Source: Pleurodeles waltl | Lineage: Eukaryota; Chordata; Amphibia; Caudata; Salamandridae | Reading direction: 5' to 3' | Assembly: GCF_031143425.1 (NCBI RefSeq) | Contig: NC_090437.1 | Location: 845,879,978-845,943,977, forward strand | DNA length: 64,000 bases | Shown: in pieces, positions 1-10,169 of the stretch | Numbering within the stretch: position 1 is the first letter of the stretch | Layout: each line of letters opens with the position of its first letter | The notes under the pieces: generated by a model | Databases searched by the model: none | Told to the model about the DNA's origin: nothing | The model's input: only the letters and a program-made list of their open reading frames with translations | Position numbers and translations under genes: made by a program

Positions 1-405
1 TGTGTCCACATTGAGGTCATCCGGATGCAACATTTCTGCATATGGTCTGGAATTGCCCACCACTGGCGCAGAAATGGGAGACATTCGTGATCCATATCTC
101 AGATAACTGATGTGTGTCTTTCACTGGAACCATTACTCTGTCTGCTAGGGATTGCTAAACGGACGAAAAAACACCAACATTTATATGAGGTTTGTAGACT
201 TCTTTACAAGCGCCTCATCGCCATGGCTTGGAAAGTCACTCAACCTCCCTTGCTTGATTGTTGGCTAAGGGAAACCCAAGGATGAGCAGCTGCAGAGGCA
301 GATGCTTTGATAGAAGATGCTCAACTTGGAGGCATGACAGTGGTGGCTACACTGTGGTATACATATGTCCTCAAGGTGCGAGACAAGCTGGAGACCTCAA
401 CATAA
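1..405 (+). pseudogene. C-terminal end of an L1/Tx1-type LINE ORF2 (broken)
   Basis: Reading codons up to the TAA at 403-405 gives the typical end of an L1/Tx1-group ORF2 protein. At about 25-85 another frame encodes HMVWNCPPLAQKWETF, the His/Cys stretch that follows the reverse transcriptase in this group. From about 91 the frame continues through LLGIAKRTKKHQHLYEV and a Trp-rich tail (AMAWKVTQPPLLDCW). Frameshifts, a TGA near 88-90 and a second TGA near 280 show the copy is dead. The endonuclease and RT domains lie off the left edge of the window or are missing. In a live element this protein nicks target DNA and primes reverse transcription there. The L1/Tx1 assignment is from motif recognition; the exact clade is not settled. 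Confidence 0.72.
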
Positions 406-1012
406 CTCGTGATTGCCTGGGTTTCTTTAATCGAGGCCCAACCGAACACCCCCCTGCTTACCGGATGCCCCCCTTGAGGGGATTTAATCCCCACCCTGAT
501 TAGACTATATAACTAATAGGCCCCATGTTTGGGAATAACTGACCATAGAGGGGTCCCCTAATTCTCCCCCCAATGTAGAGAAGTTGATCTCCTGCACACA
601 TACACGCACATTAACATGCTCTGCACTAGAGCAAAGGTCTTGGGGACCGGCCACAAAGTAAACACTGCTCAATAGCCCTATTGTTGTTTTTTCTTGGTTT
701 TAGTTCTAATAGCCAAATGTATCTCATTTATCTGCCCTCTCTAAACAGACAAAATGCCAAGGCTGTTTTGAACATCTCTTTCACTTTGCTCATGTCTTCA
801 AATACTCCTCTTTAGGCTAGACACTTCTATACTTTAGTTCTGCTTGTAAACAAGTATTATTCTTGTTGTCTTTTCCTGCATATAGGATGTCTTGCTTTTT
901 GCAGGCTCCAGGCCTCCACAGCTGTTAATAGAGTTGTTTATGTTATTTATGACAAACTGCAACGTTTTAATATGTTTATAAATGTCAATAAAGAAATATT
1001 TTTTAAAAAGAA
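406..1012 (+). repeat. 3' UTR of the L1/Tx1-type LINE
   Basis: Non-coding sequence follows the ORF2 stop and ends in a block with aatgtcaataaagaaata and an A/T-rich tail near 985-1015. This looks like a LINE 3' terminus with its polyadenylation signal. A very similar tail (tgtcaataaaaatattt) recurs near 4125-4141. Confidence 0.55.
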
Positions 1013-1636
1013 TCTCAAAATGGTACCTGTTTTAGGCTGTCAGCCCTACACCCTGAGACAACATGGAAAAAGGTAAATGGGAGGCGAATCTGTGAAACTT
1101 ATTCAGATGCAGGATGTTAGGTGAGGTCAGACCACATATTTTAATGTGATTTCACATCTAGTGTGGAAGTGTTGAGTTGAGCTCCTACTCCTTTACTGAC
1201 ATAGAACCTTAAATACCAGAAACGTTTTATGGTCTACCTAGGATTCATGCTGTAATGCAGTGATATTTGTTAATAAATTCAGTTGTTATGGCATGTTCAC
1301 ATTGCATAGAGGTACCTCTAAAGGGTAGGATTTTAAGATTCCAGTAAGATATGTTTAGCTCGGGGGGAGTCAGGAAACAGAACCACTAGTTCTTGTGGGA
1401 TGAAAAAGGTGTGACTGGGGAGGTCTGTTAAGGAAGCATTGCCAAAGAAGTGTTACTAGGAAATGCTATCAAGAGGGCTGGCATCTTTAACTAAGAGTAC
1501 TGCTTAAAACATGTGAACTAAGATACTGTTCTTCACACATTGTGCCACTTGACCATTATTAGGCAGCCATCCTGTCAGCTTTCTATTATTGCATCCAGAT
1601 GTATCACACAACGTACACTGGAAGCGAACCAGAACT
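1013..1636. other. Unassigned sequence, no gene seen
   Basis: No coding frame of interest, repeat boundary or RNA gene is visible here. Confidence 0.5.
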
Positions 1637-2030
1637 ATTGGTTTTGACAATTTTATTTATTTATTTAGAGAGTTTTCAATAGCGCTGGCAAGACCCGATG
1701 GCATCAGAGCGCTTTACAACAGTACAAGTATTAAAACATATTCATTTTATACAGGTATGGTTTCACATAGGCATGCAAGTTGGAGTGAGGGCACGGGTGG
1801 GGTGGAGGGGGGGATGGGAATTAAGGTGAAGGGTGACTCTTTAGCTGAGATGTTGGTTGAGGAGGAATTCCCTTAGTTGCTTCTTGAAGATCTGGAGGGA
1901 CAGGTTTGATCTTATGTGAACTGGGATGGAGTTCCAGATTTTGGGGGCGTTGCTTGTAAAGGAGCATGACAGGTTTTTTCTTTATGGGTTTTGGGCGAGA
2001 TGAGGAGAAACAATGCTTGCTCACAGTATC
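1637..2030 (-). pseudogene. 3' end of an L2/CR1-type LINE (minus strand)
   Basis: Read on the minus strand, about 2010-1850 encodes a segment containing APKIWNSIPVHIRS and FKKQLREFL. This is the conserved 'P-x-x-W-N-S-L-P' C-terminal signature of L2/CR1-type LINE ORF2 proteins. It is followed by a 3' UTR with gtaaagcgctctgatgcc and ends in a short (aaat)n tail at about 1640-1665, the microsatellite-like tail usual for this group. Only the last part of the protein and the 3' UTR are present, a typical 5' truncation. The clade within L2/CR1/Rex is not resolved. Confidence 0.68.
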
Positions 2031-2659
2031 TGATAAATGAGTAACAACATTAGTTTTGTTGTAAATCCTGGAAATATTATACAGAATTAAACTTTACTAA
2101 CGTCTGTGTGAAGGGGTAGTGTTCTTCAGAATGTCACTTTCACTCCTTTTGTCTCCTTCCCTCCACTTTTCTCTGTAGTCTCTCAATCTGTTAGTCAGAT
2201 ACCCCCATTTTTCTACCCACATCTTTCTGAAATCCTCCATCTGCATATCTCACCTTGCTCTACTGCATCATTGTCTTTTCATTCTGTCCTTCTGCAAGTA
2301 TTTCCTGCATCACCTCCCGGTCACCATACCCTATTTATCACACACACTCTCTCTTCCCCACACATTTTCTTTTCCTTAGGTGCCATCAATATTTCAATAG
2401 CTGTCTACCACCTTCACACACTTTCACATAACATAGAAATTACAATTTGCACTTATGTGACAATTGCTTTGTGCTCTACAGAGAAGCCAGTGATTGAATG
2501 ATCATGTAGTCCAAACACCTTGATCCACTCGCAGGCATTGTAAGAAATTCATTCTGCAATCAGCCTCAATTCCAGATCTCTCAGTTGTCCCCAGGCATGA
2601 ACTGCCTCCCACAGCATGAACACACCTAACACCCAGAAGGGTTGTGAGGGACAAATAGC
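2031..2659. other. Unassigned sequence upstream of the endonuclease LINE
   Basis: No gene seen. A pyrimidine-rich stretch lies around 2140-2370. The right part may be leader sequence of the LINE fragment that follows, but nothing shows it directly. Confidence 0.4.
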
Positions 2660-3900
2660 ACTGAACACGCCGCCAAATATAAAGCTGAGCTAAAGAAGCA
2701 GAACATGTTCAAAATATCATGACAAATGATTAAAGGGCAATGCATCCCCCAGGAAGCCAAAATGGACTAGTGGGATCCCCTGCCCGGAGTCCCCACCAGT
2801 GGCATCCCTAATATCAACCACACTGAGATGCAAGGCAAACATCTCAGGGTGGCCTTCTCCAGCTCGCAGCTAACGATCATTTCTTGGAAAGTGGCAGGCC
2901 TCAAGAAAAAAACGAAGGACATTTCAGCTCTTAAGTACCTTCACAAAAATGTCATTCTATGTTTTCAGGAGACCTGGGCCACCGGAACAAAAGGCTACTA
3001 TGATATCCACCCCTGCAAGAAAGCATAACATCTTTGGCCAACATCATGGTGGGCTCTCCACTGTCAAGCATACCCTAAAAATAGAGGCTATTACAACATT
3101 TATCAGTTTACACTCATTCCAAACTTTGCTTATCAAAGGTTTAAAATGTGACCTCCAACCCCTTTGAATGCTGCTAATTAATTGTTACGTCAACCCTGCA
3201 CAGCATCTGGAAAAACAGGTCACAAACTTTCTAGTAACTGCAACTGTAGAGCTATTAAACAAATACAACTCTCTTACACCAATAATGGCCAGAGACTTTA
3301 ACATCAGGACCTTGGGCAGTCACACTAAACCAATCAGACCATCTACAGATGGTGCACCATTTCAGAGCCTCCTTAACAACTATAGGCTAGTCTCTGCACA
3401 ATCCCTAAAAGAAGTTAATGACCTTCTCCACTATTGATTACATATTAATTAGCGAAGCACTGACACCAAAGCTTCACACCTTAGAAGTAGATGACGGGGT
3501 GAAAGTGACCATGGACCTCTGCATGCAACCCTGCAATTACACATAAAGGCCTTACCACAACTACTGTCACCTGGGGAACCAAATGGTGAAGAACGCCTTC
3601 AAGCTCCTCGCCAGAATAAAATGGACATTCAACTTTGGCAAAAATTTTATTATTTGGGATTGCAAAAAAAGAGCCAGCTGCTCAATCATCCAGCACATGT
3701 GCATCTCTTCTCTGGCACACTGGTAGGAACTAGGTGCATATCTTCAGACAGCTCTGGAGAGCAGGCCGAAGACCACTCCAAGAATAAGTCCCCTCAGTCG
3801 ATTAACCAACTTTCACTACAACCAACGAACTGGTCACACGTATGCGCAGTCACTGAAGTGGCGAAAGGAAGAGGCAAAATAAACTATTGAGGACAAACGA
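2660..3900 (+). pseudogene. LINE ORF2 endonuclease domain (broken)
   Basis: The frame at about 2828-3028 contains LTIISWKVAGL followed by ILCFQETWATG. These are the first motifs of an APE-type LINE endonuclease: the SWNV/AGL start, and the Q-E-T motif with its metal-binding Glu. After frameshifts, 3168-3437 continues with NCYVNP and MARDFNIR, matching the 'GDFNxR' endonuclease motif with Gly replaced by Arg. Later frames (3480-3890) carry weaker sequence consistent with the domain's end. Stops and frame changes make it non-functional, and no RT domain follows. The neighbouring tail at about 4125-4145 may be the 3' end of the same internally deleted copy. The endonuclease call is firm; the clade is not. 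Confidence 0.68.
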
Positions 3901-4089
3901 TTTCGGCATACAGAGCAGCTCACAGATCTACCATATGGCAACAAAAAACAAAAACAAAATGAAGAAGAATAGTTAAAGATCTTCACCATCCTACAAGAGA
4001 CAAAACATTCCCACTTCTGGAAGCACAAAAACAGCCTCAGCAACTTCACCCAGATTATGTAGAATGGTGTGACAGAAAGAGAGTGGCTC

Positions 4090-4160
4090 ACTTACGCTAA
4101 GGTTTAAGGCCCTAAGGTTTAAAATGTCAATAAAAATATTTTCGCGCAGAGCCAAGTCTT
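4090..4160 (+). repeat. LINE-like 3' tail
   Basis: A short direct repeat (ctaaggtttaa, twice) precedes tgtcaataaaaatattt, which resembles the end of the L1/Tx1-type LINE at 985-1010. It may be the 3' end of the endonuclease-bearing copy to its left, with the middle deleted. Confidence 0.4.
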
Positions 4161-4233
4161 TGTAATGCAATGTAAGGGCTTCTGTAAATCAGAATGCGGT
4201 TATTTAGAAATACTGAGCTAAAAAATACCCTAG

Positions 4234-4500
4234 AAGACAAGTTATTTACTTTCGGTAATGCTTTTTCTGGTGGATACAGTATCTACCTATGGATTTCTCA
4301 CCTTTTGAATACTCCCAATGCAGCAGCATTCAACGAAAATCTTTTCTTTCTAGCTGACCACGTTGATGAGGACGTCACAATGGAACGGCTCCGCGTGCAA
4401 CTCCATCTGACGTCATCTGAGCCATAAAAAGTCCTCGCTGACATGCTGACATCAGTTTCACTAACTTCTTTTACCGTGCCTTCGAGGCGAACACCAACAT
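4234..4500 (+). repeat. Left inverted terminal repeat of DIRS A
   Basis: It begins with acaagttatttactttcggt and continues through ctggtggatacagtatctac. Its reverse complement appears at 19175-19367 (the right end of A), sharing the gacgtcctcgtcaacgt and gccttcgaggcgaac-like segments. A third copy in the same orientation is at 45747-46015. Confidence 0.8.
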
Positions 4501-4684
4501 CACAAGCACAACATGTGCAAGCTTAGTACCGGAAATGATATATACATCCATATATAAACATACATTCTGTATATTAAACTTGCTAGAAATTTATATATAC
4601 ACAATATATACAAACAATGTAATTCCTGGCATAACCAGACAGGTGACGGATAGGCATGTGGGACAGTGCAGAATCCACAGATAG

Positions 4685-4776
4685 ATACTGAAACCACCAG
4701 AAAAGCGTTATTGAAGGTAAGTAACTTGTTCTTTTGACGGATACATCTATCTGTGAATTCCTCACCTTTTGAATAG
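4685..4776 (+). repeat. Internal complementary region of DIRS A
   Basis: The left half, ending ...gtaagtaacttgttc at 4731, is the reverse complement of the left terminus. The right half, from 4732 (gacggatacatctatctgtg), is the reverse complement of the right terminus. Head-to-head joining of both end sequences is the hallmark of the DIRS circular replication intermediate. Confidence 0.75.
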
Positions 4777-4819
4777 AATCCCAAAGCAGTCCTGCACTCG
4801 GAGGTGGGTTCTCGTTTGG

Positions 4820-6036
4820 CTATACCAAGAAATCCTGCAGCACTGAGTGAGCAAAATGGCCGTCCCTCCTCCCTTTTGAGTCCAAGCAATAATTCTTCTT
4901 TAAAGTGTGGAAGGAAGCCCAAGTTGCCGCTTTGTAAATATCTACAACAGGTACACCTCTAGCCAAAGCCAAAGTAGTAGAGTTAGCTCTGGTAAAAATG
5001 AGCTCTAATGCCTTAGGGAGGATACATCTTTGCCAGTGCATAAAATGTTTTAATGCAATGAATGAAACACCTTGATAGCATTCTTTTGTGGATGGCTTTG
5101 CCCTTCATCTTGCCCATGCAGCCAACGAAGAGCAGATCGTCCGTCCGAAACATTCTCGTTCTGTACACGTAGAAGTTCAACGCTCTCTTTGGATCCAGAG
5201 GGTGCAGCCTTTCCTCCTCCTTAAAGGGATGTGAAGGATGGTAAAAGGACAAAAGGGTGATGGACTGCCCTAAATGAAAAGGAGTCACCACCTTTGGCGG
5301 GAAAGCCACCCTGGTTCTCAAAACCACCTTGTTAGCATGAAAGTGGTAAACTGGGGTTTTACACTTAGAGCTTGCAGCTCACTACTACGCCTAGCTGATG
5401 TGATCGCTATGAGAAAAACTGTTTTAAACATAAGGAGCCTAAACAGGCAACTATGTGGTGGTTCCAGCGGTGTACCCATCAGGTACGTTAAAACTAAATT
5501 CAAATCCCATTGAGGAATTATAAACGTAGTGGGAGGAACTCTATCAGTCAAGCCATTAAGAAAACTTAGAACTATTGGTGACTTAAATAAAGAGGGTTGG
5601 TCAGGTAAACCAATAAATGCTGACAGTGCAGACAGATGGCCCTTCACTGTTGCAACTGCACAACCTTGTTGTGCCAAGGAGAGAGCAAATTGTAAAACAT
5701 TGGACAAATGGGCCTTTAAAGGATCAATGTGCCTCTCCTCACACCATTTAACAAACTTGGTCCATCTACCAGCATAGACAGTTTTGGCCGGTAATAGAAC
5801 ATTCACCACTTCTGGGGGAGGGAAAAAGAATTCAGATTGCCCCATTCAATCTCCAGGCATGTAGGTGCAGGCTCTCGAGGTGGGGGTGTAGAACCTGCCC
5901 CTGCGACTGCGACAGGACATCTGGCCTGTGAGGGAGACAGAGCAGAGGGCACAGCGAGAGGTGAAGGACGTTTGTGTGCCACACCCTTCTTGGCCAATCC
6001 AGGGCCATTAAAATGACTTTGGCTCAGTCTTGGCAA
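4820..6036 (-). pseudogene. DIRS A tyrosine recombinase (broken, active site lost)
   Basis: The protein is spread over at least three frames. 6036-5803 holds the N-terminal part. 5845-5318 holds the core-binding domain (KTVYAGRWTKFVKWCEER; ATVKGHLSALSAFIGLP; ITSARRSSELQAL, which contains the first catalytic Arg). 5327-5013 and 5041-4820 hold the catalytic domain (HPLDPKRALNFYVYRTR; VDIYKAATWASFHT; KKNYCLDSKGRRDGHFAHS). In a live element this enzyme integrates the circular DNA copy. The 'HSTR' motif that should supply the second His and Arg reads NSTT here, so those catalytic residues are gone, in addition to the frameshifts. The Tyr in NYCLD is still present. The gene ends just before the internal complementary region, as usual for DIRS. 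Confidence 0.85.
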
Positions 6037-6800
6037 AGCGTCCTCAGAACCCGTGGAATCAAGGGTATGGGATGAATTACGTAAAGCAGCCGGTTGCTCC
6101 AGCTCATCCCATAAAACGCATCCCCCAAAGCTCCCTGCATCGGAAACTGCAGGCTGCAGAAAGATGGGCAGTGCTCGTTCTCACGAGTGGCAAATAGGTC
6201 TATCTGAGGCATCCTCCATAACTGGAAGATGGGAAGAAGCACCTCAGGATGGAGACGCCATTCGTGGTCGGCTGAAAAGTGCCAGCTGAGACTGTCCACG
6301 TGTACCTTGAAAACTCCAGCCAAATGGTTTGCTACTATGCAAATCTGATGGTCTTGAGCCCAGGACCAGAGTTGTGGGGCACTCTCTGCCGAGCATATAT
6401 GCACAGTAGTGTTTTCTGTCAAGACTTGTACTGATTGACTGTGAATGGAAGGGAGGAAGGCCTTGAGAGACAGACATATCGCCTGCAATTCCAACAGATT
6501 GTTATAAAACATCTTTTCTTCCTGAGACCAAAGACCCTTGAACTCCAGATCCGCCAGATGCGTTCCCCACCTTGAGTGGAAACATTCGCTATGACTGTGT
6601 TCACCGGAGGTGGAAGACAAAACGGCCTCCTCTGTGATAGGTTGTCGTCGACACTCCACCATCGAAGTCCCACTGCAGTGTCTGCAGAGACTGTTATTGA
6701 CTCTTTGAGATCTCCATGGTGTTCAAACCACTGCTTGTGGAAGCACCACTGTAGATCCCTCATGTGCAAACATAAGTGACCAACAGAATACAGGAAGCGA
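6024..6800 (-). pseudogene. DIRS A RNase H and connecting domain (broken)
   Basis: On the minus strand the frame 6662-6024 carries RWGTHLADLEFKGLWSQEE, then NLLELQAICLSLKAFLP (the RNase H helix with its catalytic Glu), then a NHLAGVFKVHVDSLS segment where the final catalytic Asp lies. It continues into the DIRS-specific linker IDLFATRENEHCPSFCS and GDAFYGMSWSNRLLYVIHPI, which precedes the recombinase. RNase H degrades the RNA strand during reverse transcription. The first catalytic Asp segment (canonical TDAS) lies upstream in a shifted frame. The frame overlaps the start of the recombinase frame by about 13 bases, consistent with DIRS organisation. Confidence 0.82.
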
Positions 6801-6966
6801 ACAGACCAAGCAGACATAGGACTTTTAGGACTGGAACAACCGCTCCATTCTGAAACATTGAAATCAAAGCCTAAATGTCCCGAATCCTCTGAAGAAGGTA
6901 TGCATGATTCAATGTTGTGTCCAGTACTACCCCTGCGAACAGGAGACATTGAGAGGGCTCCAGGTG

Positions 6967-7550
6967 CTACTTGGGCACGTTGGCTGAAAAGTCCAGGTTG
7001 AACACCTGGGTTGTCACCTGTAAATAATGCAGAACCAACTCTGGTGACTTGGCTTTGAGCAGCCAATCATCCAAGTAAGGGAATACAGATATTCCCTTCT
7101 TTCTGAGATGCGCTGCAACCACTGCCATCACCTTTGTGAAGAATTGAGGTGCGGAAGTAGGACCAAAAGGAAGGCTCGCAAACTGATAGTGCTGTGTCCC
7201 TACCATGAACTGGAGATACTTTCTGTGTGACTGCAGAATGGGGGTAAGAAAATACACATCCTACAAATTGATAGAAACCATCCAGTCTTCCTTGTCCAGC
7301 ACAAGAAGTACCTGAGCTTTGGTCAGCATTTTGAATTTTTCCTGTTTGAGGAACCAATTCAAAATCCTCAGGTCCAGGATGGGCCTCAAATGACCATCTT
7401 TCCTGGGGATCAGGAAATATCTTGAATAACATCCCTGACCCTTTTCCTGCTCTGGAACTAACTCCATTTTGTACTTCCTGTTGAAGCAACAGCAGATGAT
7501 CCTCTGAACAACAAGTGTACTGGGGAGGGAAGAGAGGGCAAAACTCCTGA
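6967..7550 (-). pseudogene. DIRS A reverse transcriptase, palm part (left of the nested insertion)
   Basis: 7557-7261 encodes CYSRYFLIPRKDGHLRPILD, LRILNWFLKQEKFK and VLDKEDWMVSINL. A +1 shift at about 7260 leads to HYQFASLPFGPTSAPQFF and FPYLDDWLLK. The YLDD catalytic motif is at 7066-7077. The order and wording match DIRS-type RT. The N-terminal part of the same gene lies 9.4 kb away at 16972-17250 because element B interrupts it. Joining the two flanks gives an uninterrupted GYSLPFRSFALSSLP reading. One frameshift at 7260 is visible besides the insertion. Confidence 0.88.
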
Positions 7551-7830
7551 AGAACAAGTTACTTACCTTCAGAAACGCATTTCCTGGTACAGATTCTATC
7601 TAGCTGCAGATTCTTTACCTTTGAATTCCCTTGCATCAGCTTTGAATCCGGAATTGTTTGCTGAGTAATACCCTGCGCCCGCTGTCAGGTGGTGTCATTC
7701 AGATCTGCGTGCATTGCTCAGCTCCGTGTGGCTTTATCAGCGTCATTGGAGCCATCTGTGATGTTACGTCACCTATAAATGCACCACGCTTGTGCGCATA
7801 CGTCAGTTCTTTTACCCACAAAACGTCCTC
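7551..7830 (+). repeat. Left inverted terminal repeat of DIRS B
   Basis: Its reverse complement is found at 16740-16971. Shared blocks include gcagattctttacctttgaa, taccctgcgcccgctgtcag, gttggagccatctgt and cacctataaatgcaccac. The last resembles a TATA-containing promoter segment near the element end. Confidence 0.85.
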
Positions 7831-7978
7831 ACCAGAAGCGCAGTCATGGATAGAACCAACATTTTGTCTGTGCAAAACTAGGGCCCTGAAAGGGATAACC
7901 CCTATTCCTACTAGACATAACGACAGAGCAGGGAGGCATGGATGGCTGTAAGGAATCTGCAGCTAGTTAGAGTCTCAA

Positions 7979-8058
7979 CCAGATAATGCGTTACCGAAGG
8001 TAAGTAACTTGTTCATCTGATAGAGACTTCTAGCTGCAGATTCCTTACTTCTGAATAG
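7979..8058 (+). repeat. Internal complementary region of DIRS B
   Basis: Up to 8014 the sequence is the reverse complement of the left end (gcgttaccgaaggtaagtaa). From 8015 (atctgatagagac) it is the reverse complement of the right end. The 8014/8015 junction fixes which base each terminus starts with and agrees with the ends deduced from A's RT frame. Confidence 0.8.
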
Positions 8059-8062
8059 ATAC

Positions 8063-9077
8063 TCAAGCCATAACCTTCTGGCGGTGGGCTGCAGATACCT
8101 CCACTACATTATAAAGTCCTGTAGGACTGAACGGGCAAAGTGTCCGTCTCTCCATACGTGATTGTCCAGGCAGTAATGCTTTGCAGATATGCAAAGATGC
8201 CCATGTTGCTGTCTGACAAATCTCTAGGACTGGAACGCCTTGAGCTAATGCAGTGGTAGCTGCTTTGCCCCTGGCAGAATGAGCCCTCAAGCCCTCAGGA
8301 GACTGCTTCCTGGCCAATGCGTAGTAGATCTTGATGCAGAGAATGACCCAGTGTGAAATGGTTCACTTTTGCACTGCCTGACCCTTTTTTGCTCCAACAT
8401 ACCCCTCAAAGAGTTGGTGATCTACCTGGAACTCTATTGTGCAGTCAAGGTAGAACGACAATGCTCTTTTTGGGTCCAGTCACTCACCCTCCTGGCAGAT
8501 GTTATTGCCACTAAGAAGGCTGTCTTGATGGTGAGCAGCCAGAGAGGACAGTTCTGAAAAGGCTTTAAGGGAGCGCACTACAGAAATGTGAGGACCAGAT
8601 TCAAATCCCATTGGGGCATAACAAAGGGCATGGGGGGAAATATATGTACAAGCCCTTTGAGGAATGTATGTACAATGCGGGATTTAAACAGAGAAGGATT
8701 ATCAGGCAGCCGAAGAAATGGTGATAAGGCAGACAGATAGCCCATGAGAGTCCCCAAGGCAGAATCCTGCTGAGTAAGAGAAAGTATGAAGAGAAAGATA
8801 TCAGAAAGAGAAGTAGAAAGAGGATCAAAAGACCTCTCTGTAAAATAATATACAAAGCGTTTCCAATGGCAGGAGTATACAGTTTTAGTGGAGGGACGCC
8901 TGTCTGCCAAAAAAGCTTCACAGACTTCAGGAGGAAGGTCAAAAACCATCCACTGCCGTAGATCAATCTCCACGTATGAAGGCGCAGAGTTGACAGGTTT
9001 GGGTGGAGAACCCTCCCCTGTTGCTGTGACAGAAGATCCTCCCGTAGGGGCAGCCTGATCGGAGGACTGATGCTCAT
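8063..9077 (-). pseudogene. DIRS B tyrosine recombinase (frameshifted, active-site residues largely kept)
   Basis: On the minus strand, 8973-8578 carries KTVYSCHWKRFVYYFTERSF, the LMGYLSALSPFLRLP segment and PQWDLNLVLTFL, the core-binding domain. 8317-8063 carries LRAHSARGKAATTALAQGVP and TATWASLHI, where the HxxR catalytic pair (HSAR) is intact, unlike in A. A +1 shift near 8190 moves the rest into another frame with HYCLDNHVWRDGHFARSVLQ, which supplies the catalytic Tyr. 9077-8974 in a further frame supplies the N-terminal part. The enzyme would integrate the DNA circle. At least two frameshifts prevent function as written. Confidence 0.84.
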
Positions 9078-10164
9078 TTTGAGAAGTTCGGATACCAGAC
9101 TCTTCGTGCCAAATTTGGAGCCACTAAGTTGATTTGGGCCCGGTCATTCTTGATATTCTTGAGAACTCTGGGCAGACGTGGTATGGGTGGAAACGTGTAC
9201 AGGAGGCCTGAACTCCACTCGCGCCAAAAAGCATCGCCGAGCGATTGCCGCCTTGGCAACTTCAAAGTGCAATACTACTGACATTGTGCGTTCTCTGTGA
9301 TGGCGAATAGATCTAACTAAGGCTCTCCCCACTGCTGAAAGAGTACTTGCGCCACCTCCATATCGAGATACCATTCGTGATCCCCTAGGCATCAACCGCC
9401 CTGGCGTTCAGAGAACCTGCCAGGTGTTGAACCACCAGGGTTATAGCCTGCTGTTCCAGCCATGTCCAGAGATGCAGAGCCTCTTGACAAAGGGTCCACG
9501 ACCCCACACCGCCCTGCTTGTTGCAGTACCACATTGTGGTGGTTTTGTCCATGAACACCTGCACTAACTTCCCTTTCACAACAGGAAGAAATGCTTTCAA
9601 TGCCAGTCGAATTGCCCGGAGCTCCAACAAGTTGATATGGAGTACGGATTCCGCCAGAGACCAAAGGCCTCTGATCTCCGCCTCTCCCAGATGGCTGCCC
9701 CATCCCAGAAGTGACGCATCTGTCACTACTGTAATATCTAGCTGGAGAAGGGAGAGGTGTGGGGCCTCTGACCCAATTGCAGTTCACTAAACACCACTGC
9801 AGGTCTTTTGCAGTTCCCTCCAAGATCTGAACCATGTCGGCAAGATTTCCCTGATGCTGTGCCCATTGGAACTTCAGGTCCCACTGCAGAGCCCTCATAT
9901 GCCATCTGGCATGTGTGACTAACAGGATGCAGTTCCAACAGCCTCAGAGTCTGTCTCACTGAAATCCAGGAAAGAAGCCGAAACATCAGTATCATAACCT
10001 GAGTATTCTGGACTCGATGCTCTGGAGGATAAACCCGAAACTGCACTGTGTCCAGAACAGCTTCAATGAAAGGGAGCTCCTGAGAGGGAGTCAGATGTGA
10101 CTTCGGCATATTTAGAGTGAACCCCAGTGAATACAGGAGGTCCGCTGTAGTCTGAAGGTGGGTG
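9074..10164 (-). pseudogene. DIRS B RT C-terminal part and RNase H
   Basis: Immediately left of element C, on the minus strand, the RT frame resumes with ATHLQTTADLLYSLGF and LNMPKSHLTPSQELPF, then RNase H. The frame 9726-9385 has MTDASLLGWGSHLGE (first catalytic Asp), INLLELRAIRLALKAFLPVV (catalytic Glu), a third site reading MDKTTT, and a terminal LNARAVDA segment. The DIRS linker before the recombinase is in 9265-9074 (GDAFWREWSSGLLYTFPPIP). Separate frames show decay by small indels. C separates this piece from the YLDD-bearing part of the RT at 13172-13930. Confidence 0.84.
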
Positions 10165-10169
10165 GCTTG

